DNA of 48,680 nt from positions 1 to 48,680 of the forward strand of contig PAPM01000026.1 of assembly GCA_002708905.1 (NCBI GenBank). The letters run 5' to 3'. This DNA is from Pseudomonadales bacterium (lineage in GTDB: Bacteria > Pseudomonadota > Gammaproteobacteria > Pseudomonadales > Ketobacteraceae). Below the pieces are notes generated by a model. The model searched no databases. It saw nothing but the letters and a program-made list of their open reading frames with translations, and had not been told where the DNA came from. A program made the translations under genes and the position numbers. Of the stretch, positions 34,300 to 41,499 are shown one piece after another; position 1 is the first letter of the stretch; each line of letters opens with the position of its first letter.

Positions 34300-36474
34300 A
34301 TGCAAAATTCCTCTTTAGTTCAGTCTCTTAACAGTGCTCAGGCGCAAGCCGTCACGTCCACTGCAGACCGCCTGCTGGTGTTGGCCGGTGCCGGTAGTGG
34401 CAAAACCCGGGTACTGGTTCATCGTATTGCCTGGCTGATCCAGGAACAGGACCTATCACCTCACAGCATTCTGGCGGTCACCTTTACCAATAAAGCCGCG
34501 GCAGAAATGCGCCACCGTATCGAAACCTTGTTGCGCTCCCCCAGTGGCTCCATGTGGGTAGGCACTTTTCACGGCATTGCCCATCGTTTGTTGCGCATGC
34601 ATTGGCAGGAAGCGGGTTTGCCGCAGAATTTCCAGATTTTGGATTCTGAAGATCAATTGCGTCTGGTAAAGCGGGTGATGAGGCAATTGGAGCTGGACGA
34701 ATCGCGCTGGCCGCCGAAACAGGCCCAGGCGTTTATCAACAGCAACAAAGATGAAGGATTGCGGCCGGATCATATTGATGACTACGGGGACATCTACCAG
34801 AAGACCCTCATAACCATATACAGGCAGTATCAGGACGCCTGTGAGCGCGGCGGTATGCTGGATTTTGCAGAGCTGCTGCTGCGCAGTCATGAGCTTTGGT
34901 TGCAGCAACCTCAGTTGCTGGCCCATTACCAGCGGCGTTTCCGCCATATTCTGGTGGACGAGTTCCAGGATACCAACCGTATTCAATACGCCTGGTTGCA
35001 GATGCTGGCGGGCAAAGTGGTACCCATTACGATTGTAGGCGACGACGATCAGTCCATTTATGGCTGGCGTGGTGCCCGTATTGAGAACATCCGTTCCTTT
35101 GGCGATGACTTCGGTCGTACCGAAGTGGTGCGCTTGGAGCAGAACTATCGATCCACTGCGACGATCCTGAATGCAGCCAACGGCGTCATCGCCAATAACC
35201 GGGATCGCCTGGGCAAACAGCTCTGGACCTCCGGTGATGAAGGCGAACCCATCTCCCTGTATGCAGGATTCAATGAAGTGGATGAGGCCCGCTTTGTGGC
35301 GGAGCGCATCCAGCAGGGTTTGCAGCAGGGGCTGCGGCGCAGTGAGATGGCCATTCTCTATCGCTCCAATGCCCAGTCCCGGGTGTTGGAAGAGGCGATG
35401 TTGCGGGCCAGCATTCCCTATCGTATCTACGGTGGCCATCGGTTCTTCGAACGTCTCGAAATCAAGAACGCCCTGGCTTACTTGCGACTGATCTGCCATC
35501 GGGATGATGATGCTGCCTTTGAACGGGTGGTAAATACGCCACCCCGTGGCCTGGGTGAAAAATCACTGGACCGCATTCGCCAAACCGCCCGCGAGCTGAA
35601 GATTCCCTTGTGGCAAGCCAGTCTCACAGTGTTGCAGCACAGGGAGCTGGGTGCCAAGGCGGGCAAATCCCTGGCCGAATTTATGGGGCTCATTGAGCAG
35701 CTGGATCAGGAAGTCCGTGGACTGGGCTTGTCCGAGCAGTCAGAGCGGGTGATCGAAGCGTCCGGCCTGATTCCCTACCACCAGAACGAGAAAGGTGATC
35801 GCGGTGAAGCGCGGGTGGAAAACATCAAGGAATTGATTAGCGCTACCCGTGAGTTTGAAATCAACGGTGTCGGCAACAGTGGTGAAGACGGTGGCACCTC
35901 ACTGGCGGCGTTTCTGGATCATGCGGCGCTGGAAGCCGGTGACACTCAGGCGGAAGCGGACGAAGACTGTGTGCAGATGATGACATTACATTCCGCCAAG
36001 GGGTTGGAATTCCCTGTGGTGTTCATGACCGGGGTGGAAGAAGGCTTGTTCCCGTCCATGCAGTCTGCTGAGGATCAAAGTCGCATGGAAGAAGAGCGAC
36101 GCCTGGCCTATGTGGGTATAACCCGGGCCATGAAGAAGCTGTTTATCACCTATGCCGAGAGTCGCCGTATATATGGATCTGAGGCGTTACATGCGCCGTC
36201 ACGATTCATTCGCGAGATTCCCCATCACTGCCTGCAGGAAGTGCGGGCCGCCGCCAAGATCACCCGCCCGATTGCTCCGCCAATGGGACGCTACCGGGTA
36301 CAGGAGCCGGACACCCCCTATCGATTGGGCCGCTCTGTGCGTCATCCCAAGTTTGGTGATGGCGTAATCATGGGTTGTGAAGGTCAGGGGCCCAATTCCC
36401 GGGTGCGGGTGAACTTCTCCGGTGTCGGTGAAAAATGGCTGGTGGCGCAATACGCTCGGCTGGAATTGCTGTAA
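34300..36474 (+). CDS. uvrD: DNA helicase II, UvrD
   Basis: 724 residues, against 720 in E. coli, and co-linear with it throughout. Q-motif LNSAQAQAV, Walker A GAGSGKT (30-36), TFTNKAAAEMRHR, VGTFHGIAHRLLR, Walker B DEFQ (220-223) in LVDEFQDTNRIQYAW, GDDDQSIYGWRGA, RLEQNYRST, TLHSAKGLEFPVVF and LAYVGITRA are all intact. The C-terminal extension with LGRSVRHPKFGDGVIMGCEG is the UvrD/PcrA Tudor-like RNA-polymerase-binding segment. It unwinds DNA 3' to 5' in nucleotide excision and mismatch repair. It appears to stand alone; no LexA site was recognised upstream. Confidence 0.97.
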   Translation: MQNSSLVQSLNSAQAQAVTSTADRLLVLAGAGSGKTRVLVHRIAWLIQEQDLSPHSILAVTFTNKAAAEMRHRIETLLRSPSGSMWVGTFHGIAHRLLRMHWQEAGLPQNFQILDSEDQLRLVKRVMRQLELDESRWPPKQAQAFINSNKDEGLRPDHIDDYGDIYQKTLITIYRQYQDACERGGMLDFAELLLRSHELWLQQPQLLAHYQRRFRHILVDEFQDTNRIQYAWLQMLAGKVVPITIVGDDDQSIYGWRGARIENIRSFGDDFGRTEVVRLEQNYRSTATILNAANGVIANNRDRLGKQLWTSGDEGEPISLYAGFNEVDEARFVAERIQQGLQQGLRRSEMAILYRSNAQSRVLEEAMLRASIPYRIYGGHRFFERLEIKNALAYLRLICHRDDDAAFERVVNTPPRGLGEKSLDRIRQTARELKIPLWQASLTVLQHRELGAKAGKSLAEFMGLIEQLDQEVRGLGLSEQSERVIEASGLIPYHQNEKGDRGEARVENIKELISATREFEINGVGNSGEDGGTSLAAFLDHAALEAGDTQAEADEDCVQMMTLHSAKGLEFPVVFMTGVEEGLFPSMQSAEDQSRMEEERRLAYVGITRAMKKLFITYAESRRIYGSEALHAPSRFIREIPHHCLQEVRAAAKITRPIAPPMGRYRVQEPDTPYRLGRSVRHPKFGDGVIMGCEGQGPNSRVRVNFSGVGEKWLVAQYARLELL

Positions 36475-36584
36475 AACCGGCACCATCCATAAAAAGCCTT
36501 GACTCTCCCGAGTGAAATGGCGAGCCTTTCAGGCAATAAAAATTCAACATCATAAAAACCAACAAAATCTGCAGGAGCCTACAG

Positions 36585-37688
36585 ATGAAGCGGATGCTCA
36601 CCAGCCTGGCCTGGCTGACCATGGGATTGCTCACTCTTTCCGGATGTGGAGAAGAAAAGGAAACCACCGCCACTGCGGAGGCAGCCCCTCAGCAAACCTA
36701 CGAGTGGAAGATGGTGACCACCTGGCCGCGCAATTATCCCGGTTTGGGTATGGCACCGGAGAACTTTGCCAAAGCGGTCAATGAAATGAGTGGCGGCCGC
36801 CTGAAAGTGAAAGTACATGGTGCCGGCGAGTTGGTGCCCGCCATGGGCGTGTTTGACGCGGTGGCACGGGGTGCGGTGGAAGTGGGTCATGGTGCGGCCT
36901 ATTACTGGAAAGGCAAAAGTCCGGCAGCGCAGTTTTTTACAGCGGTACCGTTCGGATTGAACGTGCAGGAAATGAATGGCTGGTTGCATTACGGCGGTGG
37001 GATGGAGTTGTGGCGCGAGACGTATGCCCCCTTCAATCTGGTGCCTTTTGCCGGTGGCAGCACCGGTGTGCAGATGGCCGGTTGGTTTAAAAAGGAAATC
37101 AACAGTGTGGAGGACCTGAAAGGTCTTAAAATGCGCATTCCCGGTCTGGCCGGGGAAGTGTTCCAGCGTTTAGGCGGGGTTCCTGTCACCCTGCCCGGCG
37201 GTGAGCTTTTCACTGCGCTGCAGACCGGTTCCATTGATGCCACCGAGTGGGTGGGCCCATACAACGATTTGACCTTCGGTCTCTACAAAGCCGCTGACTA
37301 CTATTATTACCCCGGTTGGCATGAGCCCGGTGCCATGTTGGAATTCATCATCAATAAAGAAGCCTGGGAATCGCTGCCCCCGGATTTGCAAGCCATTGTC
37401 ACCTATGCCACCCGCGCCATTAACCAGGATATGCTGGACGAGTATACGGCACGCAACAACACAGCGTTGAAAGAGCTGGTGGAAAAGCATGGCGTGCAAT
37501 TGCGCAAATTGCCGGATGATGTGGTGGACGCACTGCGTGTGGCTTCTGAGCAGGTGATCCAGGAAACCATTGCGGAGGATGAGATGGCGAAAAAGGTCTA
37601 TGATTCCTTCAAAACTTTTCGCGATAATGTGATGCCCTACACCGCCATATCCGAAGAGGCGTTCCTAAAAATTCGCGAAGGTAAGTAA
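36585..37688 (+). CDS. TRAP transporter substrate-binding protein (TakP/FcbT1-like)
   Basis: 367 residues with AGGAG ribosome site (36573-36577). The N-terminus MKRMLTSLAWLTMGLLTLSGC is a lipoprotein signal with Cys21, although most TRAP binding proteins are soluble. The mature protein shows VTTWPRNYPGLGMAPE, GGRLKVKVHGAGELVPAM, LKGLKMRIPGLAGEVF and TGSIDATEWVGPYNDLTFG, with the conserved Arg that grips a carboxylate. This matches the COG4663 group, whose members bind 2-oxo acids or aromatic carboxylates. The membrane subunits lie 0.6-2.5 kb away on the opposite strand, convergent with this gene. Exact ligand not inferable. Confidence 0.9.
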   Translation: MKRMLTSLAWLTMGLLTLSGCGEEKETTATAEAAPQQTYEWKMVTTWPRNYPGLGMAPENFAKAVNEMSGGRLKVKVHGAGELVPAMGVFDAVARGAVEVGHGAAYYWKGKSPAAQFFTAVPFGLNVQEMNGWLHYGGGMELWRETYAPFNLVPFAGGSTGVQMAGWFKKEINSVEDLKGLKMRIPGLAGEVFQRLGGVPVTLPGGELFTALQTGSIDATEWVGPYNDLTFGLYKAADYYYYPGWHEPGAMLEFIINKEAWESLPPDLQAIVTYATRAINQDMLDEYTARNNTALKELVEKHGVQLRKLPDDVVDALRVASEQVIQETIAEDEMAKKVYDSFKTFRDNVMPYTAISEEAFLKIREGK

Positions 37689-37740
37689 GTATTTAAACAG
37701 GGTCAAAGGTAAATAGTCTGTCACCTTCGCGCATATACAA

Positions 37741-37770
37741 AAAAGGCCGCATCACACAGCGGCCTTTTTT
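37741..37770. terminator. Intrinsic terminator between dctP-like and yciA-like genes
   Basis: Arms aaaaggccgc (37741-37750) and gcggcctttt (37759-37768) around an 8-nt loop, with T to 37770 on + and A upstream, so it can stop transcription from both directions. Confidence 0.9.
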
Positions 37771-37799
37771 ATGGCTCGGTATTGATGGCTCGACACCAA

Positions 37800-38219
37800 T
37801 CAGGAGGTGCGGGGTACCGGGCGGGTGCGGCGATTCTCGTCAATGGCAACAAAGGTAAACTGTCCTTCGGTTACCTTGCGGTGTTCTGCATCGCTGTGGT
37901 GCCGGGCCCAGACTTCAACAATGATGGTCATGGAGCTGCGACCAATGTCTTTAACCGTGGTGTAGCAGCTGACGACGGAGCCTACCGCCACAGGGCGTAA
38001 AAAGACCATGGAATCGATGGCGACGGTGGCGACTCTGCCTCTTGCCAGACGGTTTGCGGTGACAGCGCCCGCCAAGTCCATCTGGGATACCAGCCAGCCA
38101 CCAAAAATATCACCGTCGGCATTGGAGTCTGCGGGCATGGCAATAGTTTGCAGGGACAACTCACCAACCGGGGTAGGTACGTCGTCGTTGTCTTCCTCGA
38201 TTTCCACGATATCGTTCAT
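37800..38219 (-). CDS. YciA-like acyl-CoA thioesterase
   Basis: 139 residues, hotdog fold. The N-terminal block PVGELSLQTIAMPADSNADGDIFGGW (residues 17-42 in part) is the YciA landmark, with N33 and D37 in the active site, followed by SQMDLAGA. YciA enzymes hydrolyse a range of acyl-CoA esters and are usually hexameric. Ribosome site AGGA lies six bases before the ATG. It sits between the binding protein and the membrane genes of a TRAP transporter, 35 bp downstream of dctM on the same strand, so it may be co-transcribed with dctQM. Confidence 0.88.
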   Translation of the reverse strand: MNDIVEIEEDNDDVPTPVGELSLQTIAMPADSNADGDIFGGWLVSQMDLAGAVTANRLARGRVATVAIDSMVFLRPVAVGSVVSCYTTVKDIGRSSMTIIVEVWARHHSDAEHRKVTEGQFTFVAIDENRRTRPVPRTS

Positions 38220-38254
38220 GTTCTTCCTGTTATTGGGAAATTAATCAGTCTTTA

Positions 38255-39625
38255 TTAAGAGTTATAGACTATATCCGGCAACCATGTGGCAAGTGAAGGC
38301 CAAATTGCAATTAGTGACAAAGTCACGATCTGAATCAGGATAAAGGGCGCCACACCCCGGTAAATGGTCGCTGTGGGTATGCTGTCCGGAGTCACACCTC
38401 GCAGATAGAAGAGGGCGAACCCAAACGGAGGTGTCAGAAAAGAAGTCTGCAGGTTAACGGCGATCATCACGCCAAACCAGACCGGATCGATGCCCATGGC
38501 CAGCAACACAGGTCCCACAATAGGCACCACTACAAAGGTGATCTCGATAAAATCCAGGATAAAGCCCAGCAGGAAGATCACCACCATCACCAGCAGCATG
38601 GCGCTGAAGACACCGCCGGGCATGTTGTTGAAAAACTCATGAATCAGGTCGTCGCCATTAAAGCCACGGAATACCAGCGAGAACAGGGTGGCCCCGATGA
38701 GGATGGCGAACACCATGCAGGTGACTTTGGTGGTGGAGGTCATGATCTCCTGCAGATTGGTCCAGGTGAGTTGCTTTTGCAGCAGGGCCAGCAAGGTGGC
38801 GCCCATTGCGCCGACGGCGGCGGCTTCCGTGGGGGTGGCCAGGCCCGCCAGAATAGAGCCCAGTACGGCGACGATCAATAGCAGGGGAGGCAGCAGACCA
38901 CTGATGCATTGTTTGAGCAGCGGAGGCTGGTCCGCTGCGTCGTTTTCAATCGCCGGGGCGCAGGACGGATTAATCAGGGCGCGCACGATGATATAACCCA
39001 TATACAAAACCACCATGAGCAAACCCGGAATCAGTGCCCCCACAAACAGGTCACCCACGGAGACAGTGTCTACATTAAATATACCCATGTTGAGTTGCGC
39101 CTGTTGGTAGGCGTTGGAAAGCACGTCGCCCAGCAGCACCAATGCGATGGAAGGGGGAATGATCTGGCCCAGGGTACCGGTGGCCGCAATGCTGCCGGTG
39201 GCCAACGCGGGGTCATAGCCGCGTTTGATCATGGTGGGCAGGGCTAATAAGCCCATGGTGACCACCGTTGCGCCGACAATGCCGGTACTGGCCGCCAGCA
39301 GCATGCCCACCAGGGTGACGGACAGCCCAAGTCCACCGGGGAAGCGGCCGAACAGGCGCCCCATGGTGTTGAGCAGGTTTTCGGCTACCTTGGACTTCTC
39401 CAGGGTCACGCCCATTAACACAAACAGGGGGACGGCCAGCAGAGTCTGGTTTTCCATAATGCCATAGAGCCGGTTGGGCAGGGCATTCAACAATGTCGGG
39501 TCAAACCCCCCCATCAATACGCCGGCACCAGCAAACGCCAGGGCCACGCCCCCCAGGGTGAAAGCCACCGGATAGCCCAGCATCAGGGCAATGCAGACCG
39601 CCAGGAACATTAATAAAGGAATCAT
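38255..39625 (-). CDS. TRAP transporter large permease (DctM type)
   Basis: 456 residues from the ATG at 39625, which overlaps the end of dctQ by 4 bp (ATGA); the frame is open further upstream but that part is not protein-like. About twelve membrane helices, with family blocks NQTLLAVPLFVLMGVTLEKS, GATVVTMGLLALPTMIKRGYD, ATGTLGQIIPPSIALVLLGD, LATPTEAAAVGAMGA and NLQTSFLTPPFGFALFYLRGV. It forms the sodium-driven carboxylate channel with DctQ and takes substrate from the binding protein encoded convergently at 36585. The C-terminal region fits the TakM/FcbT3 group, consistent with the binding protein class. Confidence 0.92.
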   Translation of the reverse strand: MIPLLMFLAVCIALMLGYPVAFTLGGVALAFAGAGVLMGGFDPTLLNALPNRLYGIMENQTLLAVPLFVLMGVTLEKSKVAENLLNTMGRLFGRFPGGLGLSVTLVGMLLAASTGIVGATVVTMGLLALPTMIKRGYDPALATGSIAATGTLGQIIPPSIALVLLGDVLSNAYQQAQLNMGIFNVDTVSVGDLFVGALIPGLLMVVLYMGYIIVRALINPSCAPAIENDAADQPPLLKQCISGLLPPLLLIVAVLGSILAGLATPTEAAAVGAMGATLLALLQKQLTWTNLQEIMTSTTKVTCMVFAILIGATLFSLVFRGFNGDDLIHEFFNNMPGGVFSAMLLVMVVIFLLGFILDFIEITFVVVPIVGPVLLAMGIDPVWFGVMIAVNLQTSFLTPPFGFALFYLRGVTPDSIPTATIYRGVAPFILIQIVTLSLIAIWPSLATWLPDIVYNS

Positions 39626-40182
39626 AACAACTCCGACTCCTCGATCTGTGGTGTCAGGCGACCGGTGATAATGGCGAGATTGCGCAGCACTTCCACCAGG
39701 CCCTGGGCCAGCATCAGGGCACACATGGTCGGAATCAGGGACTTCAGTAAATAAATGTAGGGTAAACCGTCTGCCTCCCCCGAGCGCTCCTGGATCTGCC
39801 AGGAAAAGGCCACAAAATCCAGGCTGGCCCAAAGAATAAAGCCCATCATGGGAAACAGCAGCAGTAAGGTGCCCAGCAGATCGATCCAGGCCCGGGTGCG
39901 GGGGCTGAACTTGCGGTAGAACACGTCCACCCGCACGTGACCGTTGTGCTTGAGGGTGTAGGCGCTGGCCAGCATAAACAGGATGGCGTGCAGGTACATG
40001 ACGCTTTCCTGCAGGGCGATGGCGCTGATGCGGAAGCCACCCAAAGACAGGGCGCTGGCATTGAAGCCGTAGCGCAGCACCACCACCAGGAAGGTAATGA
40101 CCATGATGGCGAGCGATGCGGCGGCGAGCAAGCGCCCCAGGGCCTCGCTGGCTCTGTCCAGGTAGGAAATTATTGTTGTCAT
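39622..40182 (-). CDS. TRAP transporter small permease (DctQ type)
   Basis: 186 residues with four membrane helices. Family signs are YLDRASEALGR at the start, VVLRYGFNAS, SVMYLHAILFMLASAYTLKHNGHVRVDVFY and a late helix ending in LAQGLVEVLRNL. It is first of the dctQM pair, overlapping dctM by 4 bp, so the two are translationally coupled. DctQ is an obligatory partner of DctM. It is divergent from pstS across 220 bp that hold the Pho box. Confidence 0.9.
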   Translation of the reverse strand: MTTIISYLDRASEALGRLLAAASLAIMVITFLVVVLRYGFNASALSLGGFRISAIALQESVMYLHAILFMLASAYTLKHNGHVRVDVFYRKFSPRTRAWIDLLGTLLLLFPMMGFILWASLDFVAFSWQIQERSGEADGLPYIYLLKSLIPTMCALMLAQGLVEVLRNLAIITGRLTPQIEESELL

Positions 40183-40301
40183 CTTCGTGTGCTAGCTTCC
40201 CCAGAGTAGACGCGGCGCATTATAGCGGCAGGGGGCTGTCCTCGGCAAAGGCTCCCGCTTGCTGGATAAATATCCGATGCACGGATCTAATCGCAACGAA
40301 T

Positions 40302-40335
40302 CTGTAATATAATTGTCACACGCTGCCCCTATAGT
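40302..40335 (+). promoter_or_regulatory. Pho box and PhoB-type promoter of pstS
   Basis: CTGTAATATAATTGTCAC (40302-40319) matches the 18-bp Pho box consensus at 16 positions, with both CTGT/TTGTCA halves 11 bp apart. TATAGT (40330-40335) starts after a 10-bp gap, as expected where PhoB replaces the -35 element. This predicts induction of pst by phosphate starvation through PhoB. No phoB or phoR gene is in the window. Confidence 0.85.
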
Positions 40336-40402
40336 TCCGAGGTCATGGGGGGACACAACAGTAAAGTTACCCTGAAATAAGCCATAATCTCGGAGAAAAT
40401 CC

Positions 40403-41401
40403 ATGAATTTCAAGAAATTAGTTGCTTCTGTTGCAATGACTGCCGGTGCAGCCCTGATTGCAACAGGTGTTCAGGCTGAAGCCAAAGTTGATCCTAAATT
40501 GCCTGCTTACAGTAAAGTAGGTGGCGTTTCCGGTAACATCTCCAGCGTTGGCTCCGATACCCTGGCCAACCTGATGACTTTCTGGGCTGAAGAGTTCAAA
40601 AAGCAGTACCCAAACGTAGCGGTTCAGATCCAGGCCGCCGGTTCTTCCACTGCGCCACCGGCTTTGACCGAAGGTACCTCCAATCTGGGCCCCATGAGCC
40701 GCAAGATGAAGGACAAGGAAATCGAAGCCTTCGAGAAGAAGTTCGGCTACAAGCCTACCGCCATTCCGGTTGCGATTGACGCCCTGGCTGTGTTCGTCAA
40801 CAAGGACAACCCCATCAAGGGCATGAGCATTGAACAGGTTGATGCCGTGTTCTCTTCCACCCGCACCTGTGGCGCTGCCAAAGACGCGACCAAGTGGGGT
40901 GATCTGGGCTTGACTGGTGAATGGGCTGGTCGTGATATCCAACTGTACGGTCGTAACTCGGTTTCCGGCACTTACGGTTATTTCAAAGACAACGCGCTGT
41001 GTAAAGGTGATTTCAAGAGCAGCGTGAACGAACAGCCTGGCTCTGCGTCTGTGGTGCAATCCGTTGCCGCTTCCCTGAACGGCATTGGTTACTCCGGCAT
41101 CGGTTACAAGACTTCCAGCGTACGCGCTCTGCCCCTGTCCAAGAAGGGCGACAAGTACGTAGAAGCCACTACCGAGAAAGCTCTGGATGGTTCCTATCCT
41201 CTGTCACGGGCTCTGTATGTCTACGTTAACAAGGCGCCCGGCAAGGATCTGTCTCCCCTGGAGCGTGAGTTCGTCAAACTGATCATGTCCAAGCAGGGTC
41301 AGGAAATCGTAGTGAAAGACGGCTATATCCCTCTGCCTGCCAACATGGTTGCCAAGACCCTGGGCAAGCTGGGTATCAAGTCTGAAATCGCAGCGAAGTA
41401 A
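40403..41401 (+). CDS. pstS: Phosphate ABC transporter substrate-binding protein
   Basis: 332 residues. A signal peptide ends at VQA before EAK. The mature protein has the PstS phosphate-site signatures [35 protein letters not shown] and the [15 protein letters not shown] block. It captures phosphate in the periplasm and hands it to PstC/PstA. Ribosome site GGAG lies about eight bases upstream, preceded by a Pho box. A hairpin terminator follows the gene, so pstS should be expressed well above pstCAB. Confidence 0.95.
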   Translation: MNFKKLVASVAMTAGAALIATGVQAEAKVDPKLPAYSKVGGVSGNISSVGSDTLANLMTFWAEEFKKQYPNVAVQIQAAGSSTAPPALTEGTSNLGPMSRKMKDKEIEAFEKKFGYKPTAIPVAIDALAVFVNKDNPIKGMSIEQVDAVFSSTRTCGAAKDATKWGDLGLTGEWAGRDIQLYGRNSVSGTYGYFKDNALCKGDFKSSVNEQPGSASVVQSVAASLNGIGYSGIGYKTSSVRALPLSKKGDKYVEATTEKALDGSYPLSRALYVYVNKAPGKDLSPLEREFVKLIMSKQGQEIVVKDGYIPLPANMVAKTLGKLGIKSEIAAK

Positions 41402-41437
41402 ACACATTCCCTTGGTGAATTGTCAGGGGAATAACCA

Positions 41438-41470
41438 AAAACGGGGCCCAGAAAACTGTGGCCCCGTTTT
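41438..41470 (+). terminator. Intra-operon terminator between pstS and pstC
   Basis: Arms aaaacggggcc (41438-41448) and ggccccgtttt (41460-41470) with an 11-nt loop, then G-T-C-T-T. Its position 36 bp after pstS and 30 bp before pstC suggests partial termination that keeps the binding protein in excess; a separate pstC promoter is the alternative. Confidence 0.85.
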
Positions 41471-41499
41471 GTCTTAACTGAAAATTGGGTTCTCGTTTC

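Noticed and set aside
34456-35499. A 347-codon open frame on - opposite uvrD
   Set aside because: The opposite strand encodes an intact UvrD with every helicase motif; the frame lacks domain features and a ribosome site.
39626-39832. Longer start for DctM
   Set aside because: The extra 69 residues lie inside dctQ in another frame and are not membrane-like; the ATGA overlap at 39622-39625 is the usual coupling.
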